Assembly: GCF_014203955.1 (NCBI RefSeq)
Contig: NZ_JACHKA010000001.1
Location: forward strand, 2,573,001 to 2,637,000
Source: Sphingobium lignivorans
GTDB taxonomy: Bacteria; Pseudomonadota; Alphaproteobacteria; Sphingomonadales; Sphingomonadaceae
Direction of reading: 5' to 3'
Length of the DNA: 64,000 bases
In this document: piece after piece, positions 47,596 to 56,917 of the stretch
Layout: every line of letters begins with the position of its first letter
Numbering within the stretch: the first letter of the stretch is position 1
Notes under the pieces: model-generated
Told to the model about the DNA's origin: nothing
The model's database searches: none
Seen by the model: the letters and a program-made list of their open reading frames with translations, nothing else
Position numbers and translations under genes: made by a program

Positions 47596-47799
47596 ATGAC
47601 TCTCGATCGTGCCGTTATGTGCTTTGCCGGCTTCGTCGTGTTGCTCGGCGTCATCCTGTCGCTCACCGTCCATCCCTGGTGGCTGGCGCTGACGGCGTTT
47701 GCCGGCTTCAACATGATTCAGGCGAGCTTCACAGGCTTCTGCCCCGCCGCGATGATCTTCAAGGCGATGGGCGTTCGTCCGGGGACTGCCTTCAGATGA
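47596..47799 (+). CDS. YgaP-like transmembrane domain protein (DUF2892)
   Basis: 67 aa with two hydrophobic helices (about 8-27 and 30-45) and the conserved GFCPAAMIFKAMGV with one cysteine, typical of the membrane part of YgaP-type rhodaneses. Here the rhodanese domain is a separate protein (45850-46188). An AAGGAG about 6 nt before 47596 fixes the start. The stop overlaps the TolC-type gene start (ATGA). It probably helps move sulfur equivalents or thiocyanate at the inner membrane; that is inferred from the family. Confidence 0.92.
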   Translation: MTLDRAVMCFAGFVVLLGVILSLTVHPWWLALTAFAGFNMIQASFTGFCPAAMIFKAMGVRPGTAFR

Positions 47800-49046
47800 A
47801 CCTCGCGCGGACCGCCCTGCTCGGCCTGCTGGCGAGCGTCGCCCTGCCCGCGCAGGCCATGACGCTCGATCAGGCCATCGCGGCGGCCATGACCCATGCG
47901 CCGGACATTGCGGCGGCCCGGGCCGACTCCGACACGGCCGACGCACGCGTGCGCGAAGCGCGCGCCGGCGGCCTGCCGAGCGCGACGGTGACAGGCTCGA
48001 TCGGCGTAGGGCGGCTCGACCCGCAGAATTTCTTCGGCCTGGGCGCCGCCGATGTGACACCCCGGGTCGCGCAGGTGACTGTCGAGCAACCGCTCTTCGC
48101 GGGCGGGCGGGTTCACAATGGCATCGCCCGTGCGAAGGCCGGCAGCGACGCCGCGCAGGCAGGAGAAAGCGCCACGCGCAGCCAGATCGTTGCGGCGGTT
48201 GCACAGGCCTATGGGGAAGTGCTGACCAGCCGGCGGCTGGTGGACCTGCATGAAGACCTGCTCACGCAGATGCAGGAAATCCAGCGGCAGGCGCAATTGC
48301 GCTACCGGGCCGGCGAAAGCCCGAGCACCGATATTGCGCAGGCGGCCGCCCGCCTTGCCGAGGCACAGGCCGGGCTGGCGCGCGCGCAGGGCATGGCTGT
48401 CTCCGCGCAAGCGCGTTTCACCAACCTGACCGGTCTGATGCCGGATTCCCCGGAACCTCTGCCCGCCAGTCCGGACCTGCCGCCCACGCTCGACGAAGCC
48501 ATCGACCTCGCCATGCAGCATAATCCCTGGCTGATGCAGGCCGAAGCGGGCCTGCGCGCCGCTCGCGCGGAGGCGAAAGGCGCACGCTCGGAATTGATGC
48601 CTACAGTGGGCGCCTTCGCGGAAGGTGCGATGGTGCGTGACCAGTTCTTCCCCGATTACCGCGCAGACAGCGCCACGGTGGGCATCCGCGCACGCTGGCA
48701 AATATTCAGTCCCGGGACCTATGCGAAGATTTCGGGCAGCGACAGCGCCGAGCGCGCGGCGCAAGCGCGGGCCGAAGCGGTGCGCTCGCAGGTCCGCGAG
48801 CAGGTGATTGCCGGTTTCCAGGCCGTGCAGACCGCCGCTCTGGTCGAGGATGCATCCCGGAAACAGGCTGAGGCCGCCGCGCAGGCGCGGGACAGCGTCC
48901 GCCATGAAGTACGCGTCGGCATGAAGCCGCAGCTCGATCTGCTGGACGCGGAGCGCGAAGCCACGGCGGCCGCGGCTGCCCAGGCCCGTGCATCCACCGA
49001 TCGGATCGTCGCTGCCTACCGGCTGCTCAGCATGATCGGCCGATAG
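47796..49046 (+). CDS. TolC-family outer-membrane efflux protein
   Basis: 416 aa. Signal peptide MNLARTALLGLLASVALPAQA, then the two repeated outer-membrane-efflux-protein halves with long coiled-coil helices (about 40-210 and 240-416). It should form the outer-membrane channel of the pump encoded by the divergent operon. The start is set by the ATGA overlap with the DUF2892 gene and by the signal peptide, against a longer open frame upstream. Confidence 0.94.
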   Translation: MNLARTALLGLLASVALPAQAMTLDQAIAAAMTHAPDIAAARADSDTADARVREARAGGLPSATVTGSIGVGRLDPQNFFGLGAADVTPRVAQVTVEQPLFAGGRVHNGIARAKAGSDAAQAGESATRSQIVAAVAQAYGEVLTSRRLVDLHEDLLTQMQEIQRQAQLRYRAGESPSTDIAQAAARLAEAQAGLARAQGMAVSAQARFTNLTGLMPDSPEPLPASPDLPPTLDEAIDLAMQHNPWLMQAEAGLRAARAEAKGARSELMPTVGAFAEGAMVRDQFFPDYRADSATVGIRARWQIFSPGTYAKISGSDSAERAAQARAEAVRSQVREQVIAGFQAVQTAALVEDASRKQAEAAAQARDSVRHEVRVGMKPQLDLLDAEREATAAAAAQARASTDRIVAAYRLLSMIGR

Positions 49047-49069
49047 GCCAGAGGACAAGGAGCAACATA

Positions 49070-49420
49070 ATGCACAAGGACTGGCCGGAAATGGCCCGGG
49101 AACTCAGCCACGCCATCAAGGACGTGCGCCTCGGCACGCCCGAGGTCATGAAATCATTTTCGGCCATGGCCAAGGCCGCAACCGAGGCGGGGGCCCTGGA
49201 CGTCAAGACCAAGGAGCTGATCGCGCTCGCCATCGCGGTCGCGATCCGTTGCGACGGTTGCGTGGCCTTTCATGCGCAGGCCGCGGTGAAACAGGGCGCG
49301 ACGCGCGACGAGATCATGGAGACCATGGGCATGGCGCTCTACATGGGCGCTGGCCCCAGCCTCATGTATGCCGCGCAGGCGGTGGAGGCTTACGACCAGT
49401 TTGCTGCTGAAGCCGGCTGA
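49070..49420 (+). CDS. AhpD-like / carboxymuconolactone decarboxylase family protein
   Basis: 116 aa. The CMD/AhpD fold is shown by the redox motif C61-x2-C64-x3-H68 (IRCDGCVAFHAQA). It probably acts as a small thiol peroxidase or disulfide reductase. It follows the TolC-type gene by 23 nt with an AAGGAG before the start and closes the plus-strand arm of the sulfide cluster, consistent with a thiol-stress role. Confidence 0.92.
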   Translation: MHKDWPEMARELSHAIKDVRLGTPEVMKSFSAMAKAATEAGALDVKTKELIALAIAVAIRCDGCVAFHAQAAVKQGATRDEIMETMGMALYMGAGPSLMYAAQAVEAYDQFAAEAG

Positions 49421-49439
49421 CCCACGCCCGAAGCCTGCA

Positions 49440-50666
49440 TCAGAGCGCGGGAAGAAACGGCCCCAACTGTTTGACAAAGCGATCGATGCTGGCCGTTCGC
49501 AGGCCGGCAATGTTGATGCGTCCGCTGTCGGCCATGTAAATCCCGTGGTCCACCCGCAGGGCAGCCACATTCGCGGGGGTTACCGGCAGCAGCGCGAACA
49601 TGCCGCGTTGACGGCCGATCGGCGCCAGAGCGGGGTGCAACGCAGCGAGCGCCGCACGCAGTCCATTGATCCGACCGCGCATGGTCTCCAGCTCGGCCTT
49701 CCAGTCCTCCTTCAGGACCGACTCCGTCAGGATTTCCCGGACGATGGCGGCGCCATGATCCGGCGGCATCGACCACATGCTGCGCGCGAGAGCCTGCAGA
49801 TGGCCGCGCACCAGAGTCGCCGAACCCGGCGTCGCCCCCTGCACCCAGAGCGCCCCGACCCTGTCGCGGTAGAGACCGAAATTCTTGTCGCAGCTATAGG
49901 CCAGCAGCGCCTCGGGCATCGCCTCCAGCAGTGCCAGCGTGGGCGCGACGTCCGCTTCCAGCCCGTCGCCGAGACCATGATAAGCGAGATCCACGAAGGG
50001 CACGAGACCGCGTGTCGAGCAGAACCGGACAACCAAAGCCCATTGCGCCGCGGTCAGCGTCACGCCCGTGGGATTGTGGCAGCAGCCATGCAGCACCACG
50101 ACGTCCCCCGGGCGGGCATTCGCCAGATCGGCCAGCATGGCATCGAGATCCACGTCGGACCGGGACGGATCGAAGAAGCGATGCATGCGCACCGACAGGC
50201 CCGCCTGCCGGAAAATCGGCGCGTGATTGGGCCATGTCGGCGTGCCGATCCAGACCGTGGCGTCCGGCCGCGCGCCTGCAAGCAACTCCGCGCCAAGGCG
50301 CAGGGCACCGGTTCCGCCAGGTGTCTGGATGCCGGTGAGACGTGGATCGTCCGCGCGCTCGGGGCCAAGGACGAGATCGGCCAGGTAGCGGACGAACAGC
50401 GGATCGCCTTCGGTCCCCAGATAGGCCTTTGTATCCTGCCGCTCCAGAAGGCGCCCCTCAGCCGCTTTCACCGACCGCATGATCGGGGTGGCTCCCTGCT
50501 CGTCCCGGAACACGCCAACGCCCAGATCGAGCCGGTCGGGTCGGCGGTCCGCCTCGAACAGCGCCGTCAGGCCCAGCAAAGGATCGGCCGGCTGGCGCGT
50601 CAGGCCATCGAACAGCGCTCCCTCGTCAGCAGGAGCGGGTTTGCGCGGCATGAGAAGAATGGTCAT
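49440..50666 (-). CDS. Aromatic amino acid aminotransferase (class I, TyrB/AspC-like)
   Basis: 408 aa. PLP lysine K261 in AYSCDKNFGLYRDRVG, the gene-family signature of aspartate/tyrosine aminotransferases, with GCCHNPTG (194-201) and FVDLAYHG (224-231). It transfers the amino group between aromatic amino acids (or aspartate) and 2-oxoglutarate. A shorter start at the ATG five codons downstream (MPRKPAP) is possible. It is divergent from an Lrp/AsnC regulator across 94 nt and is probably controlled by it. It converges with the AhpD-like gene. Confidence 0.93.
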   Translation of the reverse strand: MTILLMPRKPAPADEGALFDGLTRQPADPLLGLTALFEADRRPDRLDLGVGVFRDEQGATPIMRSVKAAEGRLLERQDTKAYLGTEGDPLFVRYLADLVLGPERADDPRLTGIQTPGGTGALRLGAELLAGARPDATVWIGTPTWPNHAPIFRQAGLSVRMHRFFDPSRSDVDLDAMLADLANARPGDVVVLHGCCHNPTGVTLTAAQWALVVRFCSTRGLVPFVDLAYHGLGDGLEADVAPTLALLEAMPEALLAYSCDKNFGLYRDRVGALWVQGATPGSATLVRGHLQALARSMWSMPPDHGAAIVREILTESVLKEDWKAELETMRGRINGLRAALAALHPALAPIGRQRGMFALLPVTPANVAALRVDHGIYMADSGRINIAGLRTASIDRFVKQLGPFLPAL

Positions 50667-50760
50667 GCGGCCAGTTTTCCAGAAAAGCCAAGCGATTGCT
50701 TTTCAAAACACGCGCAGCATAGATATAAACTGAAACAAATATTATTCAGGAGCGCCATTC

Positions 50761-51243
50761 ATGAGAAAAATCGTCAAACTCGACGAACTGGACCGCCGCA
50801 TCGTCTCGGAACTCCAGCAGAATGGCGGCCTCAGCAATGCTGAACTCGCCGAACGTGTGGGCAGCACCGGTCCCTCCTGCTGGCGCCGGGTGCGGCAACT
50901 GGAAGAGACCGGCGTGCTGCGCGCGACCGTGCGCCTCGCCGATCCCCGCTTGCTCGGGCATGGCGTGAATGTCCTGTGCAATGTGCGACTACGCAATCAT
51001 GACCCGGAAACATCGCGCCGCTTCATCGACTTCATCGAGAGCGAAGCCCGAATCATGGAATGCTATTCGATGTCCGGCGAATGGGACTATCTGATGCGCG
51101 TCGTCGCCAGCGACGTGGCCGATTACGAGGACTTCCTGCTGCACCGGCTCCTCACGCACCCGGCCGTCGCCAATGCCTCCTCGCACTTCGCGCTCTCCAT
51201 CGCCAAGTACAAAACAGCCCTCCCCATCTTCACCGAGCACTGA
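50761..51243 (+). CDS. Lrp/AsnC-family transcriptional regulator
   Basis: 160 aa. N-terminal winged helix (KLDELDRRIVSELQQNGGLS..., residues about 6-55) and a C-terminal RAM/AsnC effector domain (about 70-150) with MSGEWDYLMRVVASDVADYEDFL. Such proteins sense amino acids. The divergent aromatic aminotransferase is the likely target. AGGAG lies 5-9 nt before the ATG. Confidence 0.94.
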   Translation: MRKIVKLDELDRRIVSELQQNGGLSNAELAERVGSTGPSCWRRVRQLEETGVLRATVRLADPRLLGHGVNVLCNVRLRNHDPETSRRFIDFIESEARIMECYSMSGEWDYLMRVVASDVADYEDFLLHRLLTHPAVANASSHFALSIAKYKTALPIFTEH

Positions 51244-51307
51244 ACGCCCGCCAGCCCGTTTCGCAAGCTGTAATTCGGGCGAGCGTCCGTCCCCGCCAGA
51301 CCCCGCT

Positions 51308-52279
51308 TCACGTCCGCATGGTGACGAGAAAAACGAGGTAGACAAGGTAAGCAAGCACGAAGCCGCCCCCTTCCGCCCGCGAGACGCGACGGCCGCTCAG
51401 AAACACCGGGATGCAAAGCAGCGCGAGGACGACGAGCAAGGGCATGTCGACACGCGACAACCAGGGGCCGATGGCGATGCCCTGCTCGGGTACTATGCAG
51501 GTGATGCCGAGAATGAAAAGGATATTGTAAGCGCTGCTGCCCAGAAGATTGCCGATCGCGATGTCCCGCGCGTTGCGGATCGTAGAGACGATCGTCGTCA
51601 CTAGTTCCGGCGACGTGGTGCCGATCGCAACGATGGTTAGACCGATGAACGCATCCGAAACGCCCCATTGGCGGGCCAGTGCCACGGCGCCGTCCACCAG
51701 CCAATCGGCCCCGATCACGCTCGCCACGATGCCCAGCACGAGCAGGGCGAGGCTGAACAGCATGTCGGGCATCGGCGTCGGATCGGGCTCTGCCTGGAAT
51801 TCTTCGGCAAAGACCATCCGGACCGCCATGCTCTCGCGCCGGGCCGTGCAGAGAATGACAGCAGTGTAGGCCAGCGCGGCCACGATCAGCATGGCGCCTT
51901 CCCTCCGCGTCAGAACGCTGTCCCACGCCATGCCCCACAGCATGAGCGAGGCGACCACGATCATCGGCAGATTGAGCCGGATGGTCTGCATGCGGATGTC
52001 GAGCGGCCGAATGACGGCGCTCAGGCCAAGGACGAACAGGATGTTGATCATGCTGGCGCCGACGATATTGCCGACTGACAGTTCGCCTTCGCCGCGCAGC
52101 GCCGAACTGACGCCGACCGCGAGTTCCGGCGTGCTGGTGCCGATCGCGACGACCGTGAGACCGATGACCAGCGGCGGCACACCGAGGCGCGCGGCAAGCT
52201 GGGTGCCGCCCCGCACGACGAACTCGGCACCCAGGACGAGCAGCAGCAGGCCCGCCGCGCACCAGAAGAGCGCCGTCAT
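51308..52279 (-). CDS. Calcium/sodium antiporter (CaCA family, YrbG-like)
   Basis: 323 aa, about ten membrane segments built from two inverted repeats, each with a G-T-(S/T)-x-P-E alpha motif: LTVVAIGTSTPELAVG (about residues 40-55) and LTIVAIGTTSPELVTT (about 207-222). It exchanges cations, usually Ca2+ against Na+ or H+, at the inner membrane. It is 20 nt downstream of a Usp gene and near a P-type ATPase, so the three probably form one cation/stress operon. Confidence 0.94.
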   Translation of the reverse strand: MTALFWCAAGLLLLVLGAEFVVRGGTQLAARLGVPPLVIGLTVVAIGTSTPELAVGVSSALRGEGELSVGNIVGASMINILFVLGLSAVIRPLDIRMQTIRLNLPMIVVASLMLWGMAWDSVLTRREGAMLIVAALAYTAVILCTARRESMAVRMVFAEEFQAEPDPTPMPDMLFSLALLVLGIVASVIGADWLVDGAVALARQWGVSDAFIGLTIVAIGTTSPELVTTIVSTIRNARDIAIGNLLGSSAYNILFILGITCIVPEQGIAIGPWLSRVDMPLLVVLALLCIPVFLSGRRVSRAEGGGFVLAYLVYLVFLVTMRT

Positions 52280-52299
52280 CGTTCAGTCACCCAGCGCGA

Positions 52300-53196
52300 T
52301 CAGTCGAGGCGGCGACTGCGGACGAGCAAGGCATCACCCGGTACGGCATCGATGATCCGCCGCGCAGTACTGCCGATCAGCACTTCGTAAATGGCGCCGC
52401 CGCCATGGCTGCCTACCACGGTCAGGTCGGCCCGGCTGTCGTGCACATAATCGCTGAGCACAATCTCCGGCGCGCCGCGCTGGACGAGACCGACGGTACG
52501 CCGCCGGGCATCCTCGCTGATCTCCGCTTCCTTGAGGAAGCGGCTAACGGCTTCCTGCTCCATCTCGTGAAAGCGTCGGTCGGTCCCTTCCAAACCCAAA
52601 TAGTTGGCGAAGGGCACTTCATAGCCATTGAACAACGTGAAGTCCGCCAAGGGGAAAAGTCGAGTCGCCCTCTCGAACGCCGCGCGGGACGGCGGCGAGA
52701 AATCGGTCGCGACCACGATCCTGCCATAAGGCGCGCGCACCCTGCTGCGCACAATCAGCAATGACGCGGAAGCCTTGCGCATCATGCGGTGGACCGTATC
52801 TCCCAGCAGGGGCTGATAAAGCGGATCGTCCCGGGCGATGCCCGTCACGATGAGCCCCGCGCCGAAACGCTCCGCCGCCGCAAGCACGACATCGGACGCC
52901 CGCCCCTCCTCGACATGCACGTCGATTTCCACCGGCTGGCCATCGAGCTGGCCATAGAGTTCCTCCCGCGCGCGATGGAGGGGATCCGCCGGACTGCGCC
53001 GCCGGGGACCATCCCACATGCGTCGCAGATCGCTCCCGCTCTCTCCCTCGACCGCGTGGACCGCGACGAGCCGCGCATCCCACAGCAAGGCCAGCTGAAC
53101 CGCGCGATCGAGCGCGCGGTCGCAGCGCGCGCCGAGATCCGTCGCGAGAATGATCGTTGCAGGCGGATGCACACCACCGGAATGTTCCGTCGTCAT
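52300..53196 (-). CDS. Tandem universal stress protein
   Basis: 298 aa with two UspA domains (about 10-150 and 155-298). The second has a full ATP-binding loop G-x2-G-x9-G-S (VVGSHGGGAIYEVLIGST); the first is degenerate (TGIARDDPLYQPLLGDT). It is of the same type as the Usp at 2792-3607 but not closely alike outside the domain core. It lies between the P-type ATPase (25 nt upstream) and the antiporter (20 nt downstream) on the same strand. Confidence 0.92.
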   Translation of the reverse strand: MTTEHSGGVHPPATIILATDLGARCDRALDRAVQLALLWDARLVAVHAVEGESGSDLRRMWDGPRRRSPADPLHRAREELYGQLDGQPVEIDVHVEEGRASDVVLAAAERFGAGLIVTGIARDDPLYQPLLGDTVHRMMRKASASLLIVRSRVRAPYGRIVVATDFSPPSRAAFERATRLFPLADFTLFNGYEVPFANYLGLEGTDRRFHEMEQEAVSRFLKEAEISEDARRRTVGLVQRGAPEIVLSDYVHDSRADLTVVGSHGGGAIYEVLIGSTARRIIDAVPGDALLVRSRRLD

Positions 53197-53221
53197 TCGG
53201 TATTCCTTCCCGTCATCTCCG

Positions 53222-55870
53222 TCATTCCGTGAGCTCCTCGAACCAGCCGAGGCGCCGCATCAGCCGCTTTTCCATTTCCAGCACGAAAAACAACGCCACG
53301 CCGATGCCGATGATCAATGCCCCGTCCGCAAGCGTGAGAGGGCGGCTGCCGAAGATCTCGTTCATCACCGGCAGATACGTGAAAGCGAGCTGGCCCGCGA
53401 CGACGGCAGCGATCGCAGCCAGCACCACCGGGGTGCCCAGCATGCCCCGCCAGGTGATCGAGCCGACATGCAGGTAGCGGACATTGAACAGGTAGAAGAT
53501 CTCTCCGACGATCACCATGTTGACGACCATCGTACGGGCAACCTCGATATCGCGGCCCTGGCCCAGCGTCAGGAAGAAGACGCCCAGCGCCATCCCGGCG
53601 AACAGCAGCGACACGAGGACCACGCGCCACAGCAGGAAAGGCGACAGCAGCGGTGCATTCGATTTCCGTGGCGGGCGCCGCATGACGCCGGGCTCGGACG
53701 GTTCGAATGCCAGCGCGAGGCCAAGCGTGGCACCCAGGATGAGATTGACCCACAGGATCTGCGTTGCCGTCATCGGCAGCGCGAAGCCGGCGAAGATTGC
53801 CAGAATGACGATCAGCGCCTCGCCGCCATTGGTGGGGATCGTCCAGGCCGTGACCTTGCGGATATTGTCGTAGACCGTGCGCCCTTCGTGCACGGCGTTG
53901 ACGATAGAGGCGAAATTGTCGTCCAGCAGCACCATCTGCGCCGCTTCCTTCGCTGCCTCGGTGCCCTTTCGGCCCATAGCGGTGCCGACATCGGCTTGCT
54001 TGAGCGACGGCGCATCGTTCACGCCATCGCCCGTCATGGCGACGATCGCCCCGTCCGATTGCAGGGCCCGCACGATCCGCAGCTTGTGCTCCGGGCTGGT
54101 GCGAGCGAACACCGAGACATCCCGGACAAGATCGGCAAGCTCGCCATCGGACAAGTCCTCGATCTGCGCCCCGGTCACGGCGCGCGGATCGTCGGCAATG
54201 CCGAGCTGTCGACCGATGGCGAGCGCAGTCGCCGCATGATCGCCGGTGATCATCTTCACGTCGATCCCCGCCGATCGGCACTGCGCGATGGCATCGACCG
54301 CTTCCGGCCGGGGCGGATCGATGAAGCCGATCAGGCCGAGCAGCTCGATTTCCGCGACATCCTCGAACGAGAGGCGCTGAAGCCCGGCGGGCTTGCGCAG
54401 GGCACCAAAGGCGAGGAGGCGCTCCCCCTCGCCCGCCGCTTCATCGATCCGCGCGTTCCAATATTCGAGATCGATGGGTGGCTTCGCCATGGCGAACAGC
54501 GCCTCGGGCGCACCCTTGACGAAAACGACCATCTCCCCCGTGGGCGAGCGATGCAGCGACGCCATGAAGCGGTGCGCGGCGTCGAATGGAATCTCGTCGA
54601 TACGCGGCCATTCGGCCCGCACTTCCGTAGGCTCCAGCCCCGCCTTCATGGCGAGGGCGACGAGCGCGCCTTCCATGGGATCGCCATCGACCATCCAGTG
54701 CCCGGCGGATTCGCGCAGATGCGCATCGTTGCACAGCAACCCACAGCGCAGCATCGTCATCGCGGCATCCAGCGCTGCGGCGTCGTCATCGGCCCCCTGC
54801 GCGATGATCTCGCCCTCCGGCGCATAGCCGGCCCCGCCAACGAGCAACCTGTGCGCGGGCAGAATGAGCTGCCACGCGGTCATCTCGTTGCGGGTCAGTG
54901 TGCCGGTCTTGTCGGAGCAGATCACCGAAGTGGCGCCGAGCGTCTCGACTGCTGGAAGCTTGCGGATAACAGCATTGCGCGCAGCCATGCGGCGAACGCC
55001 GATAGCCAGCGTGATCGTGATGACCGCCGGCAGGCCCTCCGGGATCACCCCCACGGCAAGCGCGACGATGAAGATGAGCGCTTCGTCCCAGGCAAAGCCG
55101 CGGACCAGCACCGCGAAGGCGAAAAGCAGCACCGCCGCCACCAGCACGACCGCCGTGAAGTGCCGGGCAAAATGCTCGATCTGCCGAAGCAGGGGCGTGG
55201 TCAGTTCCTCCACCGACTGAAGCAGCTTGCTGATCCGGCCAATTTCGGTCCCGATACCGGTCTCGACGACGACGCCCGTGCCTTGCCCGGCCGCGACCAG
55301 CGTGCCGGAGAATGTCATATTGGTGCGATCGCCGAGCGGCGCGTCCGACACCACGGTGCCTTCATGCTTCTCCGCCGCGACGGATTCGCCGGTCAGCGCG
55401 GCCTCGTCGACCAACAACCCGCGTGCGCGGACCAACCGCATGTCAGCGGGCACGCGGTCGCCCGCCTCCAGCAGCACGATGTCGCCGGGCACCAGATCAC
55501 GCACGCCCACCTGCGTGCGCACCCCGTCACGCAGCGCGAGTGCGTGCGGCGCGATCAGGTCCCGGATGGAATTGAGCGCCTGCTCGGCCTTGCCTTCCTG
55601 AATGAAGCCGACCGTCGCATTGACCAGCACGACGGCAAGAATGACCGCGGCATCAACCAGATGCCCGAGCAGCGTCGCGGCAACACCGCCCGCGAGCAGG
55701 AAATAGATGAGAGCGCTATGGAACTGCCGCAGAAAGCGGATGATCGGGCTTTGGGGTCGGGCGGCGGGCAGCGCATTGGGGCCATGAATAGCAAGGCGCC
55801 GCTGCGCATCCTCGGACGAAAGGCCCGTGGGCGTCGTGCCAAGCGCCGAAAACAGGCCTGCTTCCGGCAT
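53222..55870 (-). CDS. Cation-translocating P-type ATPase (type II, calcium-like)
   Basis: 882 aa from ATG 55870. The cation-ATPase N domain begins at GLSSEDAQRRLAIHGPN. Visible: phosphatase motif TGES (160-163), TM4 IPEGLPAV (276-283), phosphorylated D320 in CSDKTGTLT, and MTGDGVNDAPSLKQADVG in the P domain. The IPEGL motif fits SERCA/PMCA-like Ca2+ or Na+/K+ pumps. The 16 codons just upstream encode ...EAWHS; 'WH' is normally part of this N-domain, so the protein likely begins earlier. The only well-placed site is AAGGAGG 5 nt before an in-frame ATT at 55918-55916. Operon with Usp and antiporter. Confidence 0.92.
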   Translation of the reverse strand: MPEAGLFSALGTTPTGLSSEDAQRRLAIHGPNALPAARPQSPIIRFLRQFHSALIYFLLAGGVAATLLGHLVDAAVILAVVLVNATVGFIQEGKAEQALNSIRDLIAPHALALRDGVRTQVGVRDLVPGDIVLLEAGDRVPADMRLVRARGLLVDEAALTGESVAAEKHEGTVVSDAPLGDRTNMTFSGTLVAAGQGTGVVVETGIGTEIGRISKLLQSVEELTTPLLRQIEHFARHFTAVVLVAAVLLFAFAVLVRGFAWDEALIFIVALAVGVIPEGLPAVITITLAIGVRRMAARNAVIRKLPAVETLGATSVICSDKTGTLTRNEMTAWQLILPAHRLLVGGAGYAPEGEIIAQGADDDAAALDAAMTMLRCGLLCNDAHLRESAGHWMVDGDPMEGALVALAMKAGLEPTEVRAEWPRIDEIPFDAAHRFMASLHRSPTGEMVVFVKGAPEALFAMAKPPIDLEYWNARIDEAAGEGERLLAFGALRKPAGLQRLSFEDVAEIELLGLIGFIDPPRPEAVDAIAQCRSAGIDVKMITGDHAATALAIGRQLGIADDPRAVTGAQIEDLSDGELADLVRDVSVFARTSPEHKLRIVRALQSDGAIVAMTGDGVNDAPSLKQADVGTAMGRKGTEAAKEAAQMVLLDDNFASIVNAVHEGRTVYDNIRKVTAWTIPTNGGEALIVILAIFAGFALPMTATQILWVNLILGATLGLALAFEPSEPGVMRRPPRKSNAPLLSPFLLWRVVLVSLLFAGMALGVFFLTLGQGRDIEVARTMVVNMVIVGEIFYLFNVRYLHVGSITWRGMLGTPVVLAAIAAVVAGQLAFTYLPVMNEIFGSRPLTLADGALIIGIGVALFFVLEMEKRLMRRLGWFEELTE

Positions 55871-55918
55871 GCTGTGCCAAGCCTCGTTTCGCCGATCCTG
55901 CTTTGCAATCCGGGAAAT

Positions 55919-56122
55919 GACCGCCTCCTTTTGCCGACACTGTTCCTGCAGATGCCGGGAGAAAAGCGGCCGATCCGCCCGTTTCGTCCGGTGGTATCAT
56001 CATGACCCCACCGATAGGGCGTATGCAAGTGCTGGCAGAATAAGGATATTCCCGTAGAGCCAGCTGGCGCGGCGGTTCGGAAGTTCGCGAGAAGGGAGGC
56101 GGGGAGCCTCGATAAGGACAGG
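55919..56122. promoter_or_regulatory. Upstream region of the P-type ATPase operon
   Basis: About 200 nt between the LysR stop and the ATPase. It holds the AAGGAGG ribosome site for the ATPase (minus strand, forward CCTCCTT at 55924-55930) and presumably the operon promoter, which I cannot place. Confidence 0.4.
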
Positions 56123-56917
56123 TCAGTCGCCTGTCAGCGCTGCGACTAGGGCGCGGACTTTCTTCTGTCGCCACTGCGGCAGGGGCGCGATGAGCCAGTA
56201 GCCGGGGCCGGGCCGCGACTCGCCGACGATCTCCACGCGACCTGCAGCGACATCCGCTCCGGCCAGCAGGGCGGGCACGCAGGCACGGCCGAAGCCGCTG
56301 GCGGCGGCATCGATGGCGAGGCCCGCATCGCCGACGCGCATGACTGCCTGACCATCCGCGATCGGACAGCCGGGCCAGGCGATCTGCGCATCGAGGCCGT
56401 GGCCACCGGGTGCCTGCACAGTCACGAACCGCCCCTCGCCGAGCGCGATGCCTTCATGCTGACCCGGACCATCGGCGAGGCAGATGGCCAGATCCAGATT
56501 GGCCTCGGTAAAGTCGAGCGCGTCGTCGGCCGCGACCAGCAGGAAATGAAGCCCCGGCTCGGCATCGGCATGGACGGCGAGACGCTCGCTTAGCCATTTG
56601 GCGGTGAGATCGCGCGGGGCGGCAATGGCGAGGTGCTGGGAGCTCTGCCCGGCCTGCATCGCCCGGACCGATTCCTCCAGCTCCAGAAAGCCACCCCGCA
56701 GAGCCGGCAGGCCCGCCTCCGCCTCCGGCGTCAGCTCCAGCCCGCGCGGCGTGCGGCGGAACAGGACGACGCCCAGCAGGTCCTCAAGCGCACGGATCTG
56801 CTGGCCGACCGCCGCCGGCGTGACCGCAAGCTCGTCCGCTGCGCGCGTGAAGGAAAGATGGCGCGCCGCTGCGTCGAACACGCGCAGGCCGTTCAATGGC
56901 AGATGCGTTCGCTTCAA
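56123..56917 (-). CDS. LysR-family transcriptional regulator (GcvA-like)
   Basis: 264 aa. N-terminal helix-turn-helix (LPLNGLRVFDAAARHLSFTRAADELAVTPAAVGQQI, the GcvA-like start) and a LysR substrate-binding domain from about residue 90, somewhat short at its end. Its ATG overlaps the apaG stop (ATGA), so it is co-translated with apaG. The target is unknown; metZ lies just upstream of apaG. Confidence 0.92.
   Translation of the reverse strand: MKRTHLPLNGLRVFDAAARHLSFTRAADELAVTPAAVGQQIRALEDLLGVVLFRRTPRGLELTPEAEAGLPALRGGFLELEESVRAMQAGQSSQHLAIAAPRDLTAKWLSERLAVHADAEPGLHFLLVAADDALDFTEANLDLAICLADGPGQHEGIALGEGRFVTVQAPGGHGLDAQIAWPGCPIADGQAVMRVGDAGLAIDAAASGFGRACVPALLAGADVAAGRVEIVGESRPGPGYWLIAPLPQWRQKKVRALVAALTGD

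Noticed and set aside
53150..56005. 951-codon plus-strand frame
   Set aside because: Antisense of the P-type ATPase, whose motifs are fully present on the minus strand.
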